Origin: Rhizobium sp. N324
Lineage (GTDB): Bacteria > Pseudomonadota > Alphaproteobacteria > Rhizobiales > Rhizobiaceae
Length of the DNA: 64,000 nt
Direction: 5' to 3'
Assembly: GCF_001664485.1 (NCBI RefSeq)
Contig: NZ_CP013632.1
Span: 186,001 to 250,000 of the forward strand
Position 1 is the first letter of the stretch. Each line of letters starts with the position of its first letter. The notes under the pieces are model-generated. The model did no database searches. It was given only the letters and a program-made list of their open reading frames with translations, and was not told the origin of the DNA. Of the stretch, positions 48,301 to 56,128 are shown piece after piece. The translations under genes were made by a program, and so were the position numbers.

Positions 48301-50719
48301 CTTCCCCGGCCAAAGCCCCGGCACCGGCGCCAATTACTGGGTCGACGTGGTCTTCGATGCCGGCCCCAACAGTGCGCCGGTCGCGACCGACGATCCGGGG
48401 CTCACTATCTCCGGCAACGATACCGTCACCATCTCGATCGCCTCGCTTGTCGGAAACGATACGGACCCCAATGGCGATGCGTTGACGATTTCGGCCGTCG
48501 GCAATGCCGTCAACGGCACGGTGACGCTCAACAAGCAGAACGGCACCGTCATTTTCACGCCGACCAACAATTATTCGGGGCCGGCAAGCTTCACCTATAC
48601 GCTATCGGATGGGCGCGGCGGCACGGATCAGGGCAGCGTCAGCCTCACCGTGAATCCGGGGCCTACAGGGGAAACGCTGTTTACATCAAGCGAAGGGCCG
48701 GCGGGCGCAAGTTTCAACGACGGCCAGGCGATGGAACTCGGCATGAAGTTCATCGCTTCGTCCAGCGGCATGATTACCGGCATCCGCTACTACAAGGCAT
48801 CAGGCGATGCCGGGCCCCATACCGGCTCCCTGTGGACGGCGGAGGGGACGCTGGTCGCGACCGTCACCTTCGCCGACAGCGGATTGGTCAACGGCTGGCA
48901 GACCGCGACATTCGCCAATGCGGTGCATATAGCGGCCGGCACGACCTATGTCGCCTCCTACAGCACCACAGGCTCCTATGTGGCGACGGCAAACTATTTC
49001 ACGTCAGCCCATACCAACGGGGCGCTGACGGCGCTCGCCGGCAGTAATGGCGTCTACACGGTCGGAGGCTCGGCATTCCCGACCTCCAGCTACCAGTCGT
49101 CGAACTACTGGGTGGATGTCGTCTACAACCAGTCGACAGGCAACGCGGTGCCGGTCGCAGCCAATGACAATGGCTATACGACCTATTCCGACACGGCGCT
49201 GTCGATTGCCGCAGCCAGCCTGCTTGCAAACGACACCGATGCCGATGGCGATCCGCTCAACATCACCGGCGTCAATGGTGCGGTCAACGGAACGGTGACC
49301 TTCAACAGCCAGACCAAATCAGTCACTTTCACCCCGACGGCGGGTTATACGGGGGCGGCAAGCTTCTCCTATTCGATCTCGGATGGGGTTGGCGGAACAG
49401 CCTCGGCCACGGTCAGCCTCACTGTCGGCACGCCCGGCGGCACGACGTCGAGTCTGTTCACCGGCGCAGATACGTCGGGGGTTGCCGCCGCCAATGACGC
49501 CAATTCGGTCGAACTCGGGGTCAAGTTCATCGCTTCCGCCAACGGTCAGATCACCGGGCTCACCTATTACAGGAGCGCTCAGGATACGGGCACGCATGTC
49601 GGCTCGCTCTGGACCGCGAGTGGTCAGCTTCTGGGCCAGGCGACCTTCATCAACGAGACGGCGAGCGGCTGGCAGACGGTTTCCTTTACCCAACCGATCA
49701 ACGTGACGGCCGGCACCACCTATGTGGCGAGCTACCATTCGAACGGCTTCTATTCGGCAACGGCAAACTACTTCACGACGGACCATACGAGCGGTGCGCT
49801 GACGGCGCCGGCAAGTTCGGTCAGCGGCGGCAACGGCGTCTATGCCTATGGCACAGGCAGCCTGTTCCCGACCTCCTCCTACAACGCCACGAACTACTGG
49901 GTGGATGTTCGCTACCAGCAAGGCGCGCAGAACGCGGTTCCGGTCGCCGCCAATGACAGCGGCTTCTCGACCAATACCGGCACGCCGATCACCATCCAGG
50001 CCTCGGCACTGCTCTCAAACGATACCGATGGTGATGGCGATGCGCTTGTCATCACCGGCGTCAGCGCCGCGGTCAACGGCTCGGTCGCCTGGAACGCCCA
50101 GGCCCAGACGGCAACGTTTACGCCAACCGCGGGCTATTCGGGACCGGCAAGCTTCAGCTACGCGATTTCGGACGGCAAGGGCGGCACGGCCTCGGCGCAG
50201 GTTGCGCTCACCATCAACGGCAGCCAGTCGGCAGGACCGGAGCAGAATCTCTTCGCCGCCAACGCGACGCCCTCGGTCGTCTCGGTCAACGACAACCAGC
50301 AGGTCAATCTCGGCATGAAATTCCAGGCCGATACCTCAGGCTGGATCACCGGCATCCGCTTTTACAAGGGGGCCGACAATACCGGCTCGCATAACGGCTA
50401 TCTGTGGACGGCCTCCGGCACTCTGCTCGGCAGCGTCACCTTCAACAATGAGACTGCCAGCGGCTGGCAGACCGCGCAACTCACCCAGCAGATCGCCATC
50501 CAGGCGGATACGACCTACGTCGTTTCCTACTCGAGCAACGGCAATTACTCGGCGACCGGCAATTACTTTGCCAGCGACGTGACGAATGGCGATCTCAAGG
50601 CGCTCGGCGGCAGCAACGGCGTCTATGCCTATGGCGCGGGCGGGTTGTTCCCGACAGCCAGCTATAACAGCACGAACTACTATGTGGACGTGGCGTTCAA
50701 ACCGCAGCTCGCGGCGTAA
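45314..50719 (+). CDS. Giant secreted protein 2: dimethylformamidase-beta-like domain, Ig-like, four DUF4082 and three cadherin-like modules
   Basis: Up to 1801 residues, paralogous to giant protein 1. After a low-complexity N-terminus come the dimethylformamidase-beta-like domain (about 247-755, with SVGHDEYWSAEQR and FWSGNECYW) and an Ig-like domain (764-858). DUF4082 modules at about 861-1015, 1119-1271, 1379-1534 and 1644-1796 alternate with cadherin-like/tandem-95 modules at 1017-1115, 1277-1373 and 1539-1634 (each with 'NDTDxxGDxL' and 'GPASF-Y-SDG'). No Sec signal and no RTX repeats are seen. It ends NYYVDVAFKPQLAA, matching the end of protein 1. Starts at 45314 (GAGGG upstream) and 45383 are both possible. 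Probably exported by the downstream type I system. Confidence 0.85.
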   Translation: MGVGDTSLIPRIAVVRSLSKGARMNVLLQRSKGRPMRKGTPLMRRIHVSNREYLSTFGGALSICRAPSAWSAVLASATVVSSRSTDGAPNFANQGSATVQSSFTATVTSSLISSGEMQSSPAPSTAMPAPAADGGAQDTPTKTASVASVFQTPSSTLQRTVLGPDPAEEAATLPAAPALTGVTSDADTGSAKTAAPVSSPSSLGTTSLRLQASIASISVEPSQDASAETTAAPTALAAPAAAAVTPNKIALENLKQGNPISEWGLEGDGGGTIQGFATEISTNIGQTVDFKIATDSTHYRIDIYRMGYYGGDGARKVDSIEKSLTTAQVQPHPIVDMSLGLIDCGNWSVSASWRIPADAVSGVYFAKLVREDGTEDASIIPFVVRDDASTSDIVFQTSDTTWQAYNAWGGASLYYGQVPVDPADMIGYLPPNCSCGLTAIGRASAVSYNRPIITNTSPIGGSHDYIFGVESSAISWLEQNGYDVSYISGVDAARSGTLLLNHDAYLSVGHDEYWSAEQRANVEAARDAGVNLAFWSGNECYWKVRWESSIDGSGQAYRTMVCYKETWGTSTDPSNVGTGTWRDPRYADPGQEPENSLTGTMFQVDSYRQDTISIPYDYSNLRFWRNTDVSQTEEGGTYNLVQNLLGYEWDSDVENGFRPDGLVNLSLSSVSVDTYLRDYGATIGSAVATHSLTMYRAASGALVFGAGTVFWSWGLSDNHQGPTTSTDRNVQQAMVNMFADMGIQPTTLDASLILATQSTDTLKPTSSITSPIVGASFLEGQHVTITGTAQDFGGGIIAGVEVSTDGGQHWFKATGRESWNYNWVVQASGTYTILSRAVDDSVNMEAPAAGKQVTVTLPGTQGLWTLADKPATEVAIDRDSVELGLRFQTTTAGFVEGIRFYKGFYNIGDHAVSLWSADGTLLASGLSVNESLSGWQTVMFSSPIQIAAGTTYVASYHSSGFYSLTSNYFTGGTYASGGVKAVDGGGVFAYGTTAGTFPGQSPGTGANYWVDVVFDAGPNSAPVATDDPGLTISGNDTVTISIASLVGNDTDPNGDALTISAVGNAVNGTVTLNKQNGTVIFTPTNNYSGPASFTYTLSDGRGGTDQGSVSLTVNPGPTGETLFTSSEGPAGASFNDGQAMELGMKFIASSSGMITGIRYYKASGDAGPHTGSLWTAEGTLVATVTFADSGLVNGWQTATFANAVHIAAGTTYVASYSTTGSYVATANYFTSAHTNGALTALAGSNGVYTVGGSAFPTSSYQSSNYWVDVVYNQSTGNAVPVAANDNGYTTYSDTALSIAAASLLANDTDADGDPLNITGVNGAVNGTVTFNSQTKSVTFTPTAGYTGAASFSYSISDGVGGTASATVSLTVGTPGGTTSSLFTGADTSGVAAANDANSVELGVKFIASANGQITGLTYYRSAQDTGTHVGSLWTASGQLLGQATFINETASGWQTVSFTQPINVTAGTTYVASYHSNGFYSATANYFTTDHTSGALTAPASSVSGGNGVYAYGTGSLFPTSSYNATNYWVDVRYQQGAQNAVPVAANDSGFSTNTGTPITIQASALLSNDTDGDGDALVITGVSAAVNGSVAWNAQAQTATFTPTAGYSGPASFSYAISDGKGGTASAQVALTINGSQSAGPEQNLFAANATPSVVSVNDNQQVNLGMKFQADTSGWITGIRFYKGADNTGSHNGYLWTASGTLLGSVTFNNETASGWQTAQLTQQIAIQADTTYVVSYSSNGNYSATGNYFASDVTNGDLKALGGSNGVYAYGAGGLFPTASYNSTNYYVDVAFKPQLAA
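47897..50700 (+). repeat. Internal tandem modules coding for DUF4082 / cadherin-like pairs
   Basis: Four DUF4082 segments (starting near 47897, 48670, 49450 and 50245) alternate with three cadherin-like segments (near 48364, 49145, 49930), a period of about 780 bases. Recurrent coding phrases such as 'ETASGWQT', '[11 protein letters not shown]' and 'NYWVDV' mark each copy. Such repeats allow module number to change by recombination. Confidence 0.8.
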
Positions 50720-50768
50720 AACCCGCGAGGATGTAAGGCCAAGCATGCTGTAAAGAGTGAGAGTTTCG

Positions 50769-52001
50769 ATGATGGGTGCAGACAACAGATTGCCCGTAAC
50801 TGTTCTCGCCGGGTTTCTCGGCGCCGGCAAGACGACTGTCCTCAATCATGTCCTGAGCAATCGGGAGGGCCGCCGGGTTGCCGTCATCGTCAACGATATG
50901 AGTGAGGTCAACATCGATGCGGATCTCGTGCGCGAGGGGAGTGCAGACCTCTCGCGCACCGACGAGACGCTGGTGGAGCTGACCAATGGATGCATCTGCT
51001 GCACCCTGCGCGACGATCTCCTGAGCGAGGTGCGGCGATTGGCAGCCGCCGGCCGTTTCGATTATCTGCTGATCGAGGGCACCGGCATTGCCGAGCCCCT
51101 GCCGGTTGCAGCCACCTTCTCCTTCCGCGACGAGAGCGGGGCGGCCCTCTGCGACGTGGCGCGTCTCGACACGATGGTCTGCGTCGTCGATGCGGTCAAC
51201 TTGCTCGCCGATTACCAGAGCGCCGAGTTTCTTGCCGATCGTGGCGAAAGGCGTGACGGGCATGATGAGCGCAAGCTCGTGGAACTGCTCGTCGAGCAGA
51301 TCGAATTTTCCGACGTCATCATCATCAACAAGGCAGGCGACGTGTCCTGCGCCGACCTTGCCGAGGTTCGCCGGGTCGTCGCCGCGCTCAATCCGGGGGC
51401 TCAAGTCGTCGAGGCGGTCTTCGGCCAGGTGCCGCTTGGCACGATCCTGGATACCGGCCTCTTCAGCGAGGCGAAAGCCGCCCGCCACCCGCTCTGGCAC
51501 AAGGAACTCTTCGGCTGGGGCGATCATGTGCCGGAGACCGAGGAATACGGCATAAGAAGCTTCGTCTATCGCAGCCGCCGGCCCTTCCACCCCCTGAGGC
51601 TCAAGGATTTCCTAGACCGAAAATGGGCGGGCCTCATCCGCGCAAAGGGTCATTTCTGGCTGGCGACGAGGCCCGATGAGATCGGCCTTCTGTCGATTGC
51701 CGGCACCCAGTGCCGCATCGAGACCAGGGGGTACTGGTGGGCCTCGGTGCCGCGGGTACAATGGCCGCGCTTTCCGCAGTTCCGCCAGCTCATCGACCGG
51801 CATTGGGACGATGTCTGGGGCGACCGCCGCCAGGAGCTCGTCTTCATCGGTTCCGGCTTCGACGAGGAAGCGATCCGCGCCGCTCTCGGTTATTGCCTGA
51901 TCGGAGAGGAGACGGGTTTCGACCCGCAGACCGCCGTCGGCATTCGCGATCCGTTTCCGGCCTGGCGGCACGGGCATATTCCTGCGCATTCACATAGTTA
52001 G
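50769..52001 (+). CDS. COG0523/CobW-family GTPase, putative metallochaperone (copy 2)
   Basis: About 410 residues, closely related to the copy at 43972 along its whole length. Walker A GFLGAGKT (about residues 15-22), [13 protein letters not shown] with the CxCC motif, [17 protein letters not shown] and the CobW C-terminal domain are intact. The C-terminus has a His-rich end ([12 protein letters not shown]) absent from copy 1, a likely additional metal-binding site. It starts 50 bases after giant protein 2 (ATG 50769 or 50772; a GTG at 50757 is less likely) and precedes the 102-residue protein. The metal and client are not known; giant protein 2 is the obvious client candidate. Confidence 0.9.
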   Translation: MMGADNRLPVTVLAGFLGAGKTTVLNHVLSNREGRRVAVIVNDMSEVNIDADLVREGSADLSRTDETLVELTNGCICCTLRDDLLSEVRRLAAAGRFDYLLIEGTGIAEPLPVAATFSFRDESGAALCDVARLDTMVCVVDAVNLLADYQSAEFLADRGERRDGHDERKLVELLVEQIEFSDVIIINKAGDVSCADLAEVRRVVAALNPGAQVVEAVFGQVPLGTILDTGLFSEAKAARHPLWHKELFGWGDHVPETEEYGIRSFVYRSRRPFHPLRLKDFLDRKWAGLIRAKGHFWLATRPDEIGLLSIAGTQCRIETRGYWWASVPRVQWPRFPQFRQLIDRHWDDVWGDRRQELVFIGSGFDEEAIRAALGYCLIGEETGFDPQTAVGIRDPFPAWRHGHIPAHSHS

Positions 52002-52068
52002 AGCGTCTTAAGGAACGTAAAGCGCCCTAAGTGAAGGCGTTTTGATTCATCAACCGGAGGAGAGAACA

Positions 52069-52377
52069 ATGAGCAACGAACTCTATGCAGACGGCATCGG
52101 CGAAATCACCATCACCGGAACGATCGTGCGCATCGACCTGATGTCGCTTTCGGCAACCGATCGTGACGCCAACAACAACCCGAAGCCGGTCTTCCGCCAG
52201 CGCATCATCATGCCTGTCGATGCTTTCGCCAATGCGGTCGATCTCATGCAGAAGGCACTCGGCGGGCTGGTCGAGGCAGGTGCGGTTCGTCGCGTCGGCG
52301 ATATGTCGGCGGCTGCCGCTGCCGATATCCAGTCGACGCCGGCCGGCGCTTCGAACGCTTCGCCGAACTTCAACTGA
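52069..52377 (+). CDS. Small 102-residue protein of unknown function in the type I secretion operon
   Basis: It starts MSNELYADGIGEITITGTIV with an excellent GGAGGAGA ribosome site eight bases before the ATG. The N-terminal half is beta-rich (GEITITGTIVRIDLMSLS, FRQRIIMPVDAFANAV), the middle is an amphipathic helix (DLMQKALGGLVEAGAV) and the last 25 residues are Ala/Ser/Asn-rich and flexible. No signal peptide, membrane segment or metal motif. It sits between the second GTPase and the ABC transporter in the same direction, so a cytoplasmic helper of secretion, such as a substrate chaperone or an adaptor for the transporter, is possible. I do not recognise a named family. Confidence 0.8.
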   Translation: MSNELYADGIGEITITGTIVRIDLMSLSATDRDANNNPKPVFRQRIIMPVDAFANAVDLMQKALGGLVEAGAVRRVGDMSAAAAADIQSTPAGASNASPNFN

Positions 52378-52422
52378 TAAAACAAATATCGCCTCGGTTT
52401 CGTATTGGGTTTCGGGTGGGCC

Positions 52423-54567
52423 ATGAGTGGTTTTCTGCATACCAACTTGCACTGTCTGGCGCTCGTCGCGCGCCATCACGGCGTCGATCTTGCGCCAGAG
52501 CGCTTGCAGCATGATTATGCCGTCGGCAACGATCCCGTTGCCGTGCGGCAGTTGCTGCGCATGGCCAAGGATGCCGGTCTCAGAGCCCGGCATCTGACAC
52601 TCGACTGGCGATCCCTGTTTCAGCTCGGCGAAGCCTTCCCGGTCCTTGCCGAACTTTCGAACGGCAATTGGGTGGTCATCGCCGACGCTGTCGGGAGCGG
52701 CGAGGATGAGAGAATTCGCGTTCTCGATCCGCTGGCGTCACGCGCCGAAGCGATGATGCTGAGCGAAGAGCAATTCGCCAAGGCCTGGCTCGGATCGGTG
52801 GTGCTGCTCAAGCGCAACTATCGCATGTCGGATGAGGACCGGCCCTTCGGCTTCCGCTGGTTCATCCCCGAAATTATCCGACAGCGCAGCTTCTTCCGCG
52901 ACGTGGCACTTGCCGCCTTCGTGCTCTATGGCCTGGGGCTGACGACACCGATGTTCTTTCAGCTCGTCATTGATAAGGTGCTCGTGCATCAGAGTTATGC
53001 GACGCTGACGGTTCTGACGGCAGGCATTGCGGTGGCGCTCGTCTTCGACGCAACCTTCAGCTTCCTGCGCCGCTATCTGCTGCTCTACGCCACCAACAGG
53101 ATCGACATCCGCGTTGCGACCCGCACCTTCGGCCATCTGCTGAACCTGCCGATCGCGCTCTTCGAGCAAGCCTCGGCCGGCGTTCTCGTCAAGCACATGC
53201 AGCAGACGGGGCGTATCCGCGAATTCCTGACGGGCCGGCTGTTCCTGACGCTTCTCGACGGCGTCTCGCTCTTCGTCTTCGTGCCGATCCTGCTTCTCTA
53301 CAGCGTCAAGCTGACGCTTGTGGTCCTCGGCTTCGCAGCGCTCGTCGGCCTCGTGGTGATGATGCTCGTCGGGCCGTTCCAGCGCCGCCTGCAGGCACTC
53401 TACCAAGCGGAGGGAGACCGGCAGGCATTGCTGGTGGAAACCGTGCACGGTATGCGCACCGTCAAATCGCTGGCACTGGAGCCGCGCCAGCGCAAGGTGT
53501 GGGACGACTATTCGGCGCAATCGATTTCGGTGCGGTTCCGGGTCGAGAAGATTTCGACCATCGCCCAGGCGATGACCGGGCTGCTGGAGAAGCTGATGAG
53601 TGTCGCGATCATCGGGCTTGGCGCGCTCGACGTGTTCTCGGGCACGATGACGATCGGCGCGCTGGTCGCCTTCAACATGCTCGCCGGCCGCGTCTCCGGA
53701 CCGCTCGTGCAGATCGTCACCATGGTGCATGAGTATCAGGAAGTGGCGCTCTCCGTGCGCATGCTCGGCGAGATCATGAACCAGCGGCCGGAGCAGGCGG
53801 GCCGCGGGCGCGGTGTCCGGCCGCATCTGCGGGGCCACATCGAATTCGACAAAGTCACCTTCCGCTACGCCCCCGACACCGCGCCGGCGCTCGACAATGT
53901 CTCCTTCGCCATTCCTGCAGGCTGTGTCTTCGGCGTGGTCGGCAAGAGCGGCTCGGGCAAGACGACGATCACGCGGCTCATCCAGGGGCTCTATCAAAGC
54001 CAGGAGGGGCTGGTGCGCATGGATGGTTACGACAGCCGCGAGATCGATCTCGTGCACTTAAGAACCAGCATCGGCGTCGTGCTGCAGGACAATTTCCTGT
54101 TCCGCGGCTCGGTGCGCGACAATATCGCCGCCGCCAAGCCCGATGCCAGCATCGAGGAGATCATGGAGGTCGCCCGCATCGCCGGCGCCGAGGAATTCAT
54201 CGAACGGCTGCCGCGCGGTTTCGATACGATGCTGGAGGAAAATGCCGCCAACCTCTCCGGCGGCCAGAAGCAGCGCCTGGCGATTGCCCGCGCGCTGATC
54301 ACCGATCCGAAGCTGCTGATCTTCGACGAGGCGACAAGCGCGCTCGACCCCGACAGCGAGGCGATCATTCGCGAGAATCTGAGCCGCATTGCCGCCGGCC
54401 GCACCGTCATCATCGTTTCGCACCGGCTTTCAACGCTGGTCGATGCCGATGCCATTCTCGTCATCGATCGCGGCAAGGTCGCCGATATCGGCCGGCACGA
54501 TCAACTCGTGTCGCGCTGCATGACCTATCGCCACTTGTGGGCCCAGCAGATGAGGCAGGTCGCATGA
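52423..54567 (+). CDS. Type I secretion ABC transporter (HlyB/PrtD-like) with degenerate C39-like domain
   Basis: A 714-residue inner-membrane exporter starting at ATG 52423. Residues 1-130 form a C39 peptidase-like domain in which the catalytic Cys position is occupied by Thr (FLHTNLHCLALVARHHG) and the catalytic His is missing (NGNWVVIAD). It is thus a non-cleaving substrate-docking domain, as in HlyB. Membrane segments span about 150-430. The ATPase has Walker A GKSGSGKTT near residue 507, signature LSGGQKQ near 611, Walker B LLIFDEATS near 632 and the His switch IIVSHRLSTL. It overlaps the fusion-protein gene by ATGA. The two giant proteins encoded upstream are the probable cargo. Confidence 0.92.
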   Translation: MSGFLHTNLHCLALVARHHGVDLAPERLQHDYAVGNDPVAVRQLLRMAKDAGLRARHLTLDWRSLFQLGEAFPVLAELSNGNWVVIADAVGSGEDERIRVLDPLASRAEAMMLSEEQFAKAWLGSVVLLKRNYRMSDEDRPFGFRWFIPEIIRQRSFFRDVALAAFVLYGLGLTTPMFFQLVIDKVLVHQSYATLTVLTAGIAVALVFDATFSFLRRYLLLYATNRIDIRVATRTFGHLLNLPIALFEQASAGVLVKHMQQTGRIREFLTGRLFLTLLDGVSLFVFVPILLLYSVKLTLVVLGFAALVGLVVMMLVGPFQRRLQALYQAEGDRQALLVETVHGMRTVKSLALEPRQRKVWDDYSAQSISVRFRVEKISTIAQAMTGLLEKLMSVAIIGLGALDVFSGTMTIGALVAFNMLAGRVSGPLVQIVTMVHEYQEVALSVRMLGEIMNQRPEQAGRGRGVRPHLRGHIEFDKVTFRYAPDTAPALDNVSFAIPAGCVFGVVGKSGSGKTTITRLIQGLYQSQEGLVRMDGYDSREIDLVHLRTSIGVVLQDNFLFRGSVRDNIAAAKPDASIEEIMEVARIAGAEEFIERLPRGFDTMLEENAANLSGGQKQRLAIARALITDPKLLIFDEATSALDPDSEAIIRENLSRIAAGRTVIIVSHRLSTLVDADAILVIDRGKVADIGRHDQLVSRCMTYRHLWAQQMRQVA

Positions 54568-56006
54568 ACGCGCACGCCAGAAAATCCAGTGAAAACCTGC
54601 CGGTTCCGGCAGACAAGCGCCCCTCGGACCACGGCCCCTCCGGCAAGGGAAGGCAACTGACCGCCCGGCCGCCGCTGCCGCCGGCGATCGCGGAATTCCA
54701 GTCCGACGCCGTCGAGCTCGAGGAACGCGCCCCGCCGCGGGTAGCGCGCATGACGCTCTACTGCGTGACGGCGCTGCTGGGCGCGGCGATCACCTGGGCC
54801 TCGGTCTCCTCGATCGATGAGGTGGTGATCGCGCCCGGCAAGCTCGTCACCACCCAGCCGACGATCGTCGTCCAGCCGCTGGAGACCTCGATCATCCGCA
54901 CGATCGAGGTGAAGGCCGGCGAGGTGGTGCATGCCGGGCAGACACTCGCGACCCTCGACGCCACTTTCAGCCAGGCCGATGTCGACCAGCAGCAGGCGAA
55001 ATTCTCCGCACTCGACGCCCAGGTGAAGCGCATCGAGGCGGAGCTTGCCGGCGACGATTATACGAAGATGGCGGGAGATACGCCCGACCAGATGCTGCAG
55101 GCGCAGCTCTTCGGCCAGCGGCGGGCCTTCTACGTGGCGCAGCTGCAGAATTTCGACCAGCAGATCGCAGGCCAATCGGCCGCTCTTGCGGCAAGCAAGA
55201 ACCAGGAGGCGGTGCTCAACGACCGGCGCGACGGGCTCTCGCAGATCGAGGCAGCGCGGGAGCGGCTCTATAACAAGCAGAGCGGCTCGCTGATCACGCT
55301 GCTCGGCTCGCGCGACGCCCGCCTCGACGTCGAGTCCGACCTCACTGCCGTGCGTGGCAAAGCCGACGAGGCCGCCCACTCCTATGCCAAGCTGAGGGCC
55401 GACCGGCAGGCCTTCATCGAGGATTTCCGCCGCGCCGCGATGGAGCAACTGGTGGAACTGCGCGGCCAGCGCGACATGGCCGACGAAGAGCTGAAAAAGA
55501 TGGAGCTGCGCCGCAACATGGTGGCGCTGACCGCACCCGCCGACGCCGTCGTGCTGGACCTCGCTCAGCGCTCCATCGGATCGGTGGTGCGCGAAGCCGA
55601 ACCGATCGTCACCCTGGTGCCGATCAACGTGCCGCTCGAAGCCGAAGTTTCAATCAACACCCGCGACATCGGCCGCGTCGCCGTCGGCAAGGAGGCGCGC
55701 ATCAAGCTCGACGCCTATCCTTTCCAGAAATACGGCACGGCCTCCGGCACGGTGCGCACCATCAGCGAGGACACGTTCCTGACCGGCCAGCAGGACCAGA
55801 CCGCCACCCCCAGCCAGCCGGCCGCGCCCTTCTTCAAGGCTCGCGTCCTGCTCGCCGATACGAGGCTGAATGCTTCGGATATGCCGGTGCGGCTGCTTCC
55901 CGGCATGACCGTTTCCACCGAAATCAAGGTCGGCAAGCGCACGGTGATCTCCTATTTCCTCTATCCGTTGCTGCGGGGGCTGGATAATGCAATACGCGAA
56001 CCGTAG
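54564..56006 (+). CDS. HlyD-family membrane fusion protein of a type I secretion system
   Basis: A 480-residue periplasmic adaptor starting at the ATG overlapping the ABC transporter stop. It has a cytoplasmic N-terminus of about 60 residues, one membrane segment (about 63-82), a half-lipoyl motif (TQPTIVVQPLETSIIRTIEV, AGEVVHAGQTLATLDAT), a long coiled-coil hairpin (about 130-320), the returning lipoyl half (LTAPADAVVLDLAQRSIGS) and a beta-barrel domain ending LLPGMTVSTEIKVGKRTVI. It bridges the ABC exporter to an outer-membrane TolC-type channel, which is not encoded in this window. Confidence 0.93.
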   Translation: MNAHARKSSENLPVPADKRPSDHGPSGKGRQLTARPPLPPAIAEFQSDAVELEERAPPRVARMTLYCVTALLGAAITWASVSSIDEVVIAPGKLVTTQPTIVVQPLETSIIRTIEVKAGEVVHAGQTLATLDATFSQADVDQQQAKFSALDAQVKRIEAELAGDDYTKMAGDTPDQMLQAQLFGQRRAFYVAQLQNFDQQIAGQSAALAASKNQEAVLNDRRDGLSQIEAARERLYNKQSGSLITLLGSRDARLDVESDLTAVRGKADEAAHSYAKLRADRQAFIEDFRRAAMEQLVELRGQRDMADEELKKMELRRNMVALTAPADAVVLDLAQRSIGSVVREAEPIVTLVPINVPLEAEVSINTRDIGRVAVGKEARIKLDAYPFQKYGTASGTVRTISEDTFLTGQQDQTATPSQPAAPFFKARVLLADTRLNASDMPVRLLPGMTVSTEIKVGKRTVISYFLYPLLRGLDNAIREP

Positions 56007-56128
56007 GACGCGACGGATCCGGTCGGCTCAGAACGAGATCCCGAGCGCCCTCGCAAGTCCTCGATCCGGCTGACTTCATGCCCGCGCCCGTCCCCGGCGG
56101 CGGTGATCCTCAACGCCCCTCGCGCCGT

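Larger units (their letters stand above)
39395..52001 (+). repeat. Tandem duplication: [giant protein + COG0523 GTPase] x 2
   Basis: Unit 1 (39395-45156) and unit 2 (45314-52001) each hold one giant multidomain gene followed by one CobW/COG0523 GTPase gene. The dimethylformamidase-like and Ig-like parts and the GTPases align over their full length between units, while the C-terminal modules differ in number and type. This shows duplication of a two-gene cassette followed by module gain or loss. Confidence 0.85.

Noticed and set aside
39395..50719. RTX calcium-binding nonapeptide repeats in the giant proteins
   Set aside because: I looked for GGxGxDxxx runs because of the linked type I exporter and found none; the repeats are DUF4082 and cadherin/VCBS-like modules.
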